DNA from: Singulisphaera sp. GP187 | GTDB taxonomy: Bacteria; Planctomycetota; Phycisphaerae; Phycisphaerales; SM1A02 | Direction of reading: 5' to 3' | DNA: 64,000 nucleotides | Assembly: GCA_945871915.1 (NCBI GenBank) | Contig: CAMBXO010000007.1 | Coordinates: forward strand, 82,491 to 146,490 | Shown: positions 19,308 through 28,065 of the stretch, piece by piece | How the letters are laid out: the number at the start of each line of letters is the position of its first letter | Numbering within the stretch: position 1 is the first letter of the stretch | Notes under the pieces: model-generated | What the model saw: the letters and a program-made list of their open reading frames with translations, nothing else | What the model was told of the DNA's origin: nothing | Databases searched by the model: none | Translations under genes and position numbers: made by a program

Positions 19308-20992
19308 CCAGTCGTACGCGCGAACCCATTTCGAAACTTCAAGTGGAGTCTGCAGCTGCATGGCTGAGTCGCCGATTGTGTGGCCTGATTGACGGCAACG
19401 CGCCATCCATCGAGGCACCCGTCTCGTGGTGCTTGCACCAGTGGATGCAGGGACACACCTGTCTAGATTTCAGCAAGTCGATCAAGGCGAGACCGGTCGA
19501 CGCAGGTTCTGCAGAAGAATTGGAAGCCAATATTCCTCGCGAATGGTTGCCGATCCTTCGTGAGTCCCCATGTGTAGGAAGTGCCTCGGTTGGTTCGATG
19601 GGGGCTATGACCCCTCCGCTGGTTCTTGAGGGAGAGAAATTATTTCTCCGTCGATGTCGCGATCACGAGGTTGCCGTGGCCCACATGCTTGCCGATCGCG
19701 CCAAACACAACGCAGCATCCTGTTCCGGCGCAGACCGAGCGTCCGACCCCGTGGACGACAAAAGTGAGGGCAGGGCCGGTTTGCATGCAACGCAGCGGAA
19801 GGCCATTCATGTGGCGTGCACGCATCGCATTTCGCTAATCACCGGTGGTCCGGGCACCGGAAAAACAACGGTGGCCGCACGGGTGATCGAGGCGATGTAT
19901 TCGCGAGGCGTGCGGTCCGTGCTGCTCGTTGCGCCCACTGGCAAAGCCGCGGCTCGCTTGCAGGAAACGATTCGATTGTTGGCGCGTGACGCCGGAGTCG
20001 CAGAAAGCGCTCGAGAGACCTTGGCATCCCTTGAGGCACAAACACTTGCAGGCGCCATCGTGCGGCAGCGCGGCGAGGCCATTCGCCGTGCGGATCTGGT
20101 GATTGTGGATGAGACCTCAATGATTGATTTGGAGAGCATGCATGAATTGTTGAAACTCGCCAAGCCGAATGCCTCAGTGGTGATGCTCGGTGATGCGCAT
20201 CAACTCGTTAGTGTCGAAGCGGGATCGGTTCTGACGGATATCGTGCCTCGCGACACGGACACCAATCACCCATTGCACGCCGTCCATGTCGCATTGACCC
20301 ACAACTTTCGCTTTGGCGACACGAGCGACGTCGGGCGACTTGCGTCGGCTGTTGCACGCGGCGCCGTGTCGGAAGTCATTGAACTTCTGGAGTCTGGCAC
20401 CCAGAGCGTCACGTGGACGCAGGTCAATTCGTCGGCCGATGTGGTGGATCAATCTGAACGCAAGCGACGCGCGTTCGGCGATCATGCCCGAATTCTCTGC
20501 GGTCATCGCCATGGCCCGGACGGTTCCATTCGAATGAATCAAGTCATTGTCGGGCGCGTGGCTGGCGGTTCCACCGGCCACTTTGAGGGGCGACCCATCT
20601 TGGTCACGGTGAATGATCCCAACACTGGACTGAACAATGGTGACACCGGAGTGATGCATCGCGAGGTTCACGGTTGGGTGGCAAGTTTTCCAGGTCATCC
20701 GAATCCCATCCGTGCCGAACAATTACCCGCCCATGAAACTGCCTACGCAATGACGATTCACAAGACGCAAGGGTCGGAGTATCCAGATGTCATCATCGCG
20801 CTGCCAGCGGCGGCTTCGCCGGTTCTGACTCGGGAACTTCTCTACACCGGCATCACGCGAACGAAAAAGAATCTGACGATTGTCAGCAGCCGGGACTCTC
20901 TCGTGGCATGTATTACGCAATCGCTCGATCGGGCCAGTGGTCTACGCGAGCGACTGGTCGCGGCCGCCCTCGAGCGATCGCTCCAAAGCTGA
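19304..20992 (+). CDS. recD: Exodeoxyribonuclease V alpha subunit RecD
   Basis: 562 residues, slightly shorter than the enterobacterial protein. SF1B helicase with GGPGTGKTT (Lys 187), VDETSMID for the Walker B, GDAHQLVSVEAGSVL for motif III and a late AMTIHKTQGSEY and LLYTGITRTKK for motifs V and VI. It supplies the 5'-3' motor of RecBCD. The ATG overlaps the recB stop (ATGA). Confidence 0.94.
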   Translation: MTSRTREPISKLQVESAAAWLSRRLCGLIDGNAPSIEAPVSWCLHQWMQGHTCLDFSKSIKARPVDAGSAEELEANIPREWLPILRESPCVGSASVGSMGAMTPPLVLEGEKLFLRRCRDHEVAVAHMLADRAKHNAASCSGADRASDPVDDKSEGRAGLHATQRKAIHVACTHRISLITGGPGTGKTTVAARVIEAMYSRGVRSVLLVAPTGKAAARLQETIRLLARDAGVAESARETLASLEAQTLAGAIVRQRGEAIRRADLVIVDETSMIDLESMHELLKLAKPNASVVMLGDAHQLVSVEAGSVLTDIVPRDTDTNHPLHAVHVALTHNFRFGDTSDVGRLASAVARGAVSEVIELLESGTQSVTWTQVNSSADVVDQSERKRRAFGDHARILCGHRHGPDGSIRMNQVIVGRVAGGSTGHFEGRPILVTVNDPNTGLNNGDTGVMHREVHGWVASFPGHPNPIRAEQLPAHETAYAMTIHKTQGSEYPDVIIALPAAASPVLTRELLYTGITRTKKNLTIVSSRDSLVACITQSLDRASGLRERLVAAALERSLQS

Positions 20993-21049
20993 AACACCAT
21001 GGTGCGCCTCGGCGGCGTTTCCGCTCTCATAGGCGGTACATTCTCCGCC

Positions 21050-22273
21050 ATGCCCACCGCTGTTGAGAGTTCGTTTGCCAGTCGCACGCACGCCATGTTG
21101 GAATCGCTCAAGCAGAGCGGCCAGTTGAAGCATTTGCAAACAATCGAAGGCCCCATGGACGCAACTGTTTGCGTGCGTGGGTTTGGTGAAGTGGCGTGCT
21201 TCTGCAGCAATAACTATCTCGGTCTTGCCAATCACCCCGAAGTCGTGCAGGCTGGGATCGATGGGCTTCGAAAGTACGGCGCGGGCACGGCGAGTGTCCG
21301 ATTCATCTGCGGAACCTTTGCGTGCCACGAGTCGCTCGAAGCAACGATCGCCAAGTTCTACGGAGTGGACGCGTCGTACACCTTCACCAGTTGCTGGAAC
21401 GCAAACGAAGCGATTTTCCCCACGCTCTGCGAGCCGGGCGACATGCTTGTAAGCGACGAATTGAATCATGCAAGCATCATCGATGGCATTCGATTAGCGG
21501 TCAGTATTAAAAAGGGATTGCATCGAACCGTTTACAAGAACGGTGATATGGAGATGCTCGACGCCAAACTTGCTGAGGCGCGGCGCAACCCCGAGGTGAC
21601 TGGAACGCTGTGGGTTGTTACCGACGGCGTGTTCAGCATGGAAGGCTCGGTGGCCAACCTTCCAAAAATTCGAGATGTGTGCGATCGGCATGGCGCGCTG
21701 CTGGTGGTGGATGACAGCCACGGCACTGGTGTGATGGGTCCAACAGGTCGAGGAACCCACGAACACTGGAACATGCCGGCGTCCAAAGTCGATTACTTCA
21801 CTGGCACTCTTGGCAAAGCACTTGGTGGCGGTGCGGGCGGGTACATCGCGGGGAGCCGGCAGGCAATGGATTTGTTGGTTCAACGGGGGCGGCCCACTCT
21901 GTTTAGCAACGCCTTGCCGTGCACCGTGGCGTGTAGTGCGCAGAAGGCCATCGAAATTCTGATGCGTGAGCCGCAGCGTGTGTCCACACTTCGCAACAAT
22001 GTCGCGGCAGCACGCGCGGGAATCCGTTCCGTTGGGTTTGAAGTTCTCGACAGCACAACTGCCATTTGTCCCATCATGGTGCATGACACCGCCAAGGCCA
22101 TCGCCATGAGCAAACGACTGCTTGAATTGGGTGTCTTTGTGATTGGATTTGGATTTCCAGTTGTGCCCGAAGGTCACGCTCGCCTTCGCGTTCAGATCAG
22201 TGCCGTGCACACGGCTGAGCACATTCAAAAACTGGTGGATGGACTCACGCAGGTGCGGCGCGAATTTTCCTGA
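21050..22273 (+). CDS. kbl: 2-amino-3-ketobutyrate CoA ligase (glycine C-acetyltransferase)
   Basis: PLP enzyme of the alpha-oxoamine synthase family, 407 residues from the chosen start. Seen: FCSNNYLGLANHP, the TFTSCWNANEA stretch, SDELNHASIIDGIRL, VVDDSHGTG, and the PLP lysine in TLGKALGGG (Lys 256). IVGFGFPVVPEG-like ending (FVIGFGFPVVPEGHARLRVQIS) fits Kbl better than BioF or ALAS. It cleaves 2-amino-3-ketobutyrate with CoA to glycine and acetyl-CoA, following threonine dehydrogenase (11.2 kb). The frame is open from 20999, only 6 bases after recD; family alignment supports 21050. It may be co-transcribed with recCBD. Confidence 0.92.
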   Translation: MPTAVESSFASRTHAMLESLKQSGQLKHLQTIEGPMDATVCVRGFGEVACFCSNNYLGLANHPEVVQAGIDGLRKYGAGTASVRFICGTFACHESLEATIAKFYGVDASYTFTSCWNANEAIFPTLCEPGDMLVSDELNHASIIDGIRLAVSIKKGLHRTVYKNGDMEMLDAKLAEARRNPEVTGTLWVVTDGVFSMEGSVANLPKIRDVCDRHGALLVVDDSHGTGVMGPTGRGTHEHWNMPASKVDYFTGTLGKALGGGAGGYIAGSRQAMDLLVQRGRPTLFSNALPCTVACSAQKAIEILMREPQRVSTLRNNVAAARAGIRSVGFEVLDSTTAICPIMVHDTAKAIAMSKRLLELGVFVIGFGFPVVPEGHARLRVQISAVHTAEHIQKLVDGLTQVRREFS

Positions 22274-22331
22274 AGCCCGAATCCATAAGGGGCAGACGAG
22301 TGCCGCGGGAGCAGCCCACGAATCGCCGAGG

Positions 22332-22688
22332 TCACGAACCCCGATAGGTTGTGTAACCAAATGGACTCAACAGCAGCGGCACATGGTGATGCCGTCCCGC
22401 ATCCAACACCTTGAATTCGATGGTGACGCACGGGAAAAACGCAACCGTTCCACTTCGGGCAAACCACGCTTCCGTCTCAAAGAGAAGGCGATACACGCCC
22501 AATTCCATCGCGGTGCCTTGAAGCATCGCCTTCACACGACCTTCGTCATCGGTCACCGCGGCATGCACATCGATCCACACATTCTGCTGCATGCGTTGGC
22601 ACTTCACATGAAGTCCAACGGCTGGAAGACCACTCGAAGTGTTCAACACATGCGTAGAGATTCCAAGATCGGTGCGGGCTGGCACCAT
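22332..22688 (-). CDS. uraH: 5-hydroxyisourate hydrolase (transthyretin-like)
   Basis: 118 residues, the usual length. The N-terminal ISTHVLNTSSGLPAVGL contains the active-site His and the C-terminus is the YRGS tetrapeptide that marks HIU hydrolases against true transthyretins. It hydrolyses 5-hydroxyisourate, the uricase product, to OHCU, which the decarboxylase domain of the divergent fusion gene then converts to S-allantoin. No signal peptide. The two genes share a 69-base divergent promoter region and are probably co-regulated. Confidence 0.95.
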   Translation of the reverse strand: MVPARTDLGISTHVLNTSSGLPAVGLHVKCQRMQQNVWIDVHAAVTDDEGRVKAMLQGTAMELGVYRLLFETEAWFARSGTVAFFPCVTIEFKVLDAGRHHHVPLLLSPFGYTTYRGS

Positions 22689-22757
22689 GTCAGCCTAAAT
22701 GGAATCCGCATGGGGGTCAACCTTCCGTTCAACTCCGCATGACGGGTATCTTGCAAG

Positions 22758-25700
22758 GTGATGACCCGTTGTGGAGTGGCGCGCCAACTCAATTGCCCGA
22801 TGTATCAGGAGTTTGTTTCCCCAGCGTTGATCCAACACCTTCGCCGGTTCATGCAGCCTGTTCGTGGGGTTGAGGGATTGGAGCACATTGGTGCACAAGG
22901 TGGACTTGAAACCAACGAGGCGTTGCAGTTTCTTTGCGACCTGCACGATGAAGTGGTGGGGGAACTTTGCACGGTGCTTCAGCAGCGTGTGCAGGATCGA
23001 GCCTTCATGGATCAACGAACGCTTGCCTGTTTTCACATGAATCGAGCGTTGCACATCGACTTTCGAGATCCCGACTACCGCACCATTCTTGGCGAAACCG
23101 ATGCGAGCGGTCGCGTGGTCATGGGCCCTTTGTGTGAGGGTTATTTCCGCAAGGGCGGTGGGCCGATGGTCGCCCCGATTCCTGAATTTTTGCAAGGCCA
23201 CCATGTCACACTCTTTGGCCCACCGGATGACGCGAAGTTGTCTCTCAATGCGATGAACGCATTTCATCGCAAGTTGAAAGGCGAACCGGAGATCGTTGAG
23301 GCATTGCTTCGGGGCACGAATCATTCGCCCATGTGGGGGGCGGATGACGAGGATTCCAAAACGCCGTTACGCCGTGATCTGATTCAAGCAGGTGAAAATC
23401 TTGCAGGGTGTCTTCGCGGCACGCTTGCGTACGCCGATCCACACAGCGGGAAACAGTATTCGTTGGCATCGGATCATCGATCGCTTCCCATCAAGCGGTT
23501 TCCAGGATTGGCCATGCCGTGTCCATTCCTGTTTCGCCATGGAGTGCCGATGCCGCTGCACCTGTATGACTTTGCTCTGCATGTGTTTGCGCACTGGCAC
23601 GACGCGAAATCGCTGGTGATGTATGTGCCCAAGCTCGAAAATGAAGAGGAAGCGGCGTATGTCCACCTGATGGTGCAGCATGCGGAGCGGTTGTTACAGA
23701 AACGGTTTCCAACATATGTCGCCGGTTCGATCCGCCTTCTGATTGTGTTGGAAAACCCTCGCGCGATCTTTCGACTAAATGAAATGATGGACGCACTTCA
23801 TCCATATTTTGCAGGGGCGTCCCTTGGATGGCATGACTTTCTTGCCTCCACGGCGCGCGTGATGAAGCACGATTCCAATTATCGAATTCCGGTGAAGGCC
23901 GATCCCAACATTGTGATCAAGCACATCAAAGCATCGCACGATCTCTTGGCAACGGTCGTTGGATCGCGAGGCGGAATCAAAATTGGCGGCATGTATGGCG
24001 TTCTCCCAATGGACAATTCCATGGAGAGTGCCTCATTTCAAGTTGCCATGGTTGGGTTCATCAAGGATGTCGTCATCCAATTGAAACGTGATCTCAGCGG
24101 ATTCTGGGTGGCTCATCCAGATTTTGTTCGCATCGGTCTCGCACTGGTCGAGGCTTGGAAGCGATTGCTCGCAGGCGAAGCAGCACCGATGGATAGTTTG
24201 GTGAAATCCCTGCTGCTCCCGCAGCATCACGCTTCTGTCCTTGCTTTCATTCATGGAAAGGATGTCGATGGACTTAAGGTGCAGGATCCTTTGTATGCAC
24301 GGGCACTGATTGCTGCAGACGCCAAGGCGTCAGACTTCAGGGCCAATAATGATCCAGAAGAAATTCGCTACAACATCTTCCAGACTCTGCAGTATCTCGC
24401 CGATTGGCTGAGTGGCCATGGCTGTGTCGCGCTTCCGACAGCCATCGATGGTGTTCCGGTGCGTGTGATGGATGATCTGGCCACTGCGGAGCGTTCGCGT
24501 TGGGAAGTGTGGCATGAACTGCATCATGGGCGCATCAGCGTTCAAGACTTTGTTCGCATGGCGCACGAGGAAATGCATTTCATTCAGAAAGATGTGGCGT
24601 CAGATCACAAGATCGTTCAGGTGAAATGGAATGAGCAATCGCGTCGCTGGTATCCGATTGCATTCCATCTCATGCTTCAGCTGATGAGTCGCGACACGCC
24701 AGTCGAATTTGCATCAGAATTGCTGCTTCCGTTCACGCTGGATTCGATTCGGGACCACGCGGATCCATTGCAATGCATCATGGCAATCGAGCCAGAGAAG
24801 TACGCCTTGCCCGACAAAGTCGCGAGATGCCATGCCTATTTCTCAGCGTGCGGAAGCCGTGCCTTTGTTGAAGCCATGGCCGACTGTGCCGTGATGGATC
24901 TTGCCGCCGTGGAGCGAGCGATCATGGGCTTGACGGAGTCCGATGTGGTGGAAGCCGCGAGGTTTCATGGTGACATCGGGGAGCGATCGGAATCGCTTGA
25001 TAACACGGCAACTCAGGAGCAATCACGCCTTGCGGCGGATGGCGAGAGGACTCGCGAGGAATTGATGGTGCTGGGGCAGGAGTACTGTAAGAAATTCAAA
25101 GTGAAGTTTCTGACGTCAGCACATGGAAAGACAGGATCGGAGTTGTTGTCGGCCCTCCGCAGTCGGCTTTCCAATTCTTCGACGGAAGAACTCCAGCACG
25201 CTCGCGAAGCACTCTGGCAGATTGCCAAACGACGACTGCAGGCGAACCCCTTGGACACTGTGGCAGAGCGAATGGAGGCGGCACGGAAGCGGCATGGCAT
25301 TTGCGGCGCATCGATATGCATTCTTGAGCCACACGGCGGCAATCAATCGCTGGTCCTCGGCGATCGCGGAGATGGACAAGCCGTGACACCCACCACACGA
25401 TTTCAGATTGCATCGTTGAGCAAAAGTGTTGCGACGTGTATGGCTATGGAACACTTCCAAAAGACAGGGGCGCCGTTGTCATCGAAGGTGAATCACCTGT
25501 TGTCGCAGACTTCATCACAGTTTCGCATCCGCTCCCTTCAGGATGGAAAGCCAGAATGGGCCGATCAGGTCACCGTTGAGCACCTCATGCGTCATCAGGC
25601 CATGAACATGCATTATGTGCAGGGTGTTGCTGCGAGCAAGGCGATTCCAGCTCTCGCGGACCTGCTTCAAGGGAATGCGGAGTGTGGCTACGAGGCCACA

Positions 25701-27503
25701 GCGGTTCTGCATGAACCCGGAACCAAGTTTCAGTATTCCGGTGGCGGATTTATGGTGTTGGAACATCTGTTGGTGTCTCGAGAAAAATCGCCGATCGAAG
25801 CGATGGTGAAAGACTTTGTGCAGGCGATGGGCGTGCATCACACCGTGTGTACCCAGCGTGATCCGCAGGACTCCGATTGTTCACTAGGCATGATCGAATC
25901 CAAGCCAGCGTGTGGATCGTTGCGCAAAGTGTTCCCCGCATGCGCGGCAGGTTTGGAAGCAACCGCATGCGATGTCGGACGATTTCTTTCAACGCTCACG
26001 CGAGCGTTCCATGATTCAGCGGGTGCTGGTCCGATTTCGCATGACACCGCGGTTCGCATGCTGCATGCAAGCGATTTTGGCAGTCAGGAATTCATGGGAT
26101 GCAACATGGGTCTTGGCATCTTCACGGCCGAGGCTGGTGCAAATCGCCTGTGCATCCATCAGGGGGCCAATGATGGGTTCCGCGCATTGTGTATTCATTG
26201 CTATGCAGGGCCTGACTGCGGCAAGGGAATGGTGGTGTTGTGCAATGCCGAACAAAACGGTGTGGCCTTTATTTCAGAAGTTGCGCAGGTCCTGCTTGGT
26301 CATTTCCGAATGCAGGGGATTGACGCGTCTCAATTCCGAAGCACCATGTCGACAGAGAGCGTGCCACTTCACGAGCGTGTCAATGCCGGCTACCGGGATT
26401 TGATCTTTGGCGCGTTTCAAGCCGACGCGCCCGAAGCCATCTTGCAGCGAGGGCCGCTGGACCCGCACTCGGAATTCAATCTCGTTTCTGGTGCTCGCAT
26501 TGTTGCGGTGTCGAATCAACGGTTTGCACGGGCCGAAAATCTGCTGTCTTCATTTCAACCGATGTTTGATCCTTTGCTGTATGGAAGGCAAGGCAAGATC
26601 ATGGATAGTTGGGAATCGGTTCGTCACAATCCCAGCGCATGCGACTGGATGATTTTTGAAATGCAGGCGGCAAGCGACATCGATTGCGTAACGGTGTCCA
26701 CACAATTTCATCAGGGCAATCACGCGCCAGCCATTCGAGTGGAGGGTTGGTGCCAACAACAGAACGCGTGGCTGGACATTCTTCCAACATCAAAACTCAT
26801 GGGTCACGCCATTCACACCTTTCAAGCAGTCTCCGGCACGACTTCGTTCCAGCGCATCCGTGTCTCCAACATTCCGGATGGCGGCATCACGCGACTTGGG
26901 CTCTATGGTCGAAGACTTCCCGCAAAGGACAAGGCTTCGATGACCGCCCGCCACATGCAAGAATTCCCACCCATGGACACTGCACAACACAAGCCCATGA
27001 CTCCGCACTTCTCACCTACGAGTCAGCAGATTCAATGGAACTTCGCCCGATGCCAAAGCAAACCGGTCGATGTGGCGTGCGCGGCATTTGGCGGACGAAT
27101 TGTTTCGGTGACCAATCAGCACTATGGTCCGGCGGCTCAGGTGATTTCGCCATTTCCGCCGATACACATGTTTGACGGGCTTGAATCTGCAAGAAGTCGT
27201 GCGCCGGATCATCACGAGCATGTGGTGATCGCCTTGGGTCAACCAGTGCAGATTGGACGGATCGAGATTGATTTCACCTATTTCGTCAACAACAATCCGA
27301 GAGAACTCCGCATCGACGGGTTCAGCGATGGAGCATGGGTGCCATTGATGCCTCAGACCCAAGTCAAGGCCTATGCAGGCAATGTGCTGGTGGTTCCGGT
27401 GCATGCGCCATGCGTCTGCTCGCAGGTTCGGGTCACCTGCATTCCAGATGGTGGCATGAATCGAATTCGTGTCTACGATTCAACCGCAAGGGATAGACCA
27501 TGA
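22758..27503 (+). CDS. Four-part fusion: malate synthase, OHCU decarboxylase, serine beta-lactamase-like domain, allantoicase
   Basis: One uninterrupted 1581-residue frame. Residues about 130-620 are malate synthase A-like (TLFGPPDDAKLSLNAMN, PKLEN, FWVAHPDFVRIG) with the candidate catalytic Arg 247 (KRFPG), metal-site Glu 332 (VLEN) and Asp 360 (GWHDF), and general-base Asp 573 (MDDLATAE). Residues 695-830 are OHCU decarboxylase (ACGSRAFVEAMA, His 737 in HGDIG, KFKVKFLTSAHGK, RLSNSSTEEL). Residues 840-1190 are a class-C beta-lactamase-type fold with SLSK (Ser 886, Lys 889), YSG (Tyr 993) and HQG (His 1134). Residues 1238-1580 hold the two allantoicase repeats (MDSWES, FDGLES). The domains correspond to consecutive steps from OHCU to malate. 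The start is uncertain (GTG 22758, ATG 22761 or ATG 22800). It ends in ATGA with the deaminase gene. Confidence 0.88.
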   Translation: MMTRCGVARQLNCPMYQEFVSPALIQHLRRFMQPVRGVEGLEHIGAQGGLETNEALQFLCDLHDEVVGELCTVLQQRVQDRAFMDQRTLACFHMNRALHIDFRDPDYRTILGETDASGRVVMGPLCEGYFRKGGGPMVAPIPEFLQGHHVTLFGPPDDAKLSLNAMNAFHRKLKGEPEIVEALLRGTNHSPMWGADDEDSKTPLRRDLIQAGENLAGCLRGTLAYADPHSGKQYSLASDHRSLPIKRFPGLAMPCPFLFRHGVPMPLHLYDFALHVFAHWHDAKSLVMYVPKLENEEEAAYVHLMVQHAERLLQKRFPTYVAGSIRLLIVLENPRAIFRLNEMMDALHPYFAGASLGWHDFLASTARVMKHDSNYRIPVKADPNIVIKHIKASHDLLATVVGSRGGIKIGGMYGVLPMDNSMESASFQVAMVGFIKDVVIQLKRDLSGFWVAHPDFVRIGLALVEAWKRLLAGEAAPMDSLVKSLLLPQHHASVLAFIHGKDVDGLKVQDPLYARALIAADAKASDFRANNDPEEIRYNIFQTLQYLADWLSGHGCVALPTAIDGVPVRVMDDLATAERSRWEVWHELHHGRISVQDFVRMAHEEMHFIQKDVASDHKIVQVKWNEQSRRWYPIAFHLMLQLMSRDTPVEFASELLLPFTLDSIRDHADPLQCIMAIEPEKYALPDKVARCHAYFSACGSRAFVEAMADCAVMDLAAVERAIMGLTESDVVEAARFHGDIGERSESLDNTATQEQSRLAADGERTREELMVLGQEYCKKFKVKFLTSAHGKTGSELLSALRSRLSNSSTEELQHAREALWQIAKRRLQANPLDTVAERMEAARKRHGICGASICILEPHGGNQSLVLGDRGDGQAVTPTTRFQIASLSKSVATCMAMEHFQKTGAPLSSKVNHLLSQTSSQFRIRSLQDGKPEWADQVTVEHLMRHQAMNMHYVQGVAASKAIPALADLLQGNAECGYEATAVLHEPGTKFQYSGGGFMVLEHLLVSREKSPIEAMVKDFVQAMGVHHTVCTQRDPQDSDCSLGMIESKPACGSLRKVFPACAAGLEATACDVGRFLSTLTRAFHDSAGAGPISHDTAVRMLHASDFGSQEFMGCNMGLGIFTAEAGANRLCIHQGANDGFRALCIHCYAGPDCGKGMVVLCNAEQNGVAFISEVAQVLLGHFRMQGIDASQFRSTMSTESVPLHERVNAGYRDLIFGAFQADAPEAILQRGPLDPHSEFNLVSGARIVAVSNQRFARAENLLSSFQPMFDPLLYGRQGKIMDSWESVRHNPSACDWMIFEMQAASDIDCVTVSTQFHQGNHAPAIRVEGWCQQQNAWLDILPTSKLMGHAIHTFQAVSGTTSFQRIRVSNIPDGGITRLGLYGRRLPAKDKASMTARHMQEFPPMDTAQHKPMTPHFSPTSQQIQWNFARCQSKPVDVACAAFGGRIVSVTNQHYGPAAQVISPFPPIHMFDGLESARSRAPDHHEHVVIALGQPVQIGRIEIDFTYFVNNNPRELRIDGFSDGAWVPLMPQTQVKAYAGNVLVVPVHAPCVCSQVRVTCIPDGGMNRIRVYDSTARDRP

Positions 27504-27979
27504 ACGATGAGTTGCACCAGAAATTTATGCAGCGAGCGATTGAACTCTCGCGTGACAATGTCACGCGATGCAATGGTGGGCCATTCGGGGCAGTGATTGT
27601 GAAAGATGGCCACGTGATTGGCGAGGGATGGAATCAGGTCACGGCATCCAACGATCCAACGGCTCATGCCGAGGTCGAGGCCATTCGAAACGCATGTACC
27701 AATCTTCAGGTCTTCGATCTCTCAGGAGCGGACATTTACACCAGTTGCGAGCCCTGTCCCATGTGCCTCGCGGCGATTTACTGGGCACGCCTTCGAACGA
27801 TTTATTACTGCAACACCAAAGAAGATGCGGCCTCCATCGAATTTGATGACGACTTTATCTATAAGGAATTCGCCAAGGAGCCATCGCACCGAGCGATTCC
27901 GATGCAACGGATCCACAACCATGAGGGCATGCAAGTGTTTGCTCAATGGAAAGCGCAGGATGGGAGAATTCGTTATTGA
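27500..27979 (+). CDS. guaD: Guanine deaminase (cytidine-deaminase fold)
   Basis: 159-residue zinc deaminase. HAEVEA supplies the zinc His 56 and proton-shuttle Glu 58, and SCEPCPMC supplies Cys 86 and Cys 89. The stretch YWARLRTIYYCNTKEDAA followed by FDDDFIYKE is that of the Bacillus-type guanine deaminase. It converts guanine to xanthine, feeding the xanthine dehydrogenase encoded just downstream. Translationally coupled to the fusion gene by a 4-base overlap. Confidence 0.9.
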   Translation: MNDELHQKFMQRAIELSRDNVTRCNGGPFGAVIVKDGHVIGEGWNQVTASNDPTAHAEVEAIRNACTNLQVFDLSGADIYTSCEPCPMCLAAIYWARLRTIYYCNTKEDAASIEFDDDFIYKEFAKEPSHRAIPMQRIHNHEGMQVFAQWKAQDGRIRY

Positions 27980-28065
27980 ATTCTTGAATACAACTTCTGT
28001 GCTGGTCGGTGGCGACTCCCTTGGCAACCCAATTGGCTGGCACACCAGTGATAAACTGAGTTCCC

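Noticed and set aside
25250..26340. Beta-lactam resistance gene
   Set aside because: The fold resembles class-C beta-lactamases but it is an internal domain of a purine-catabolism fusion without a signal peptide.
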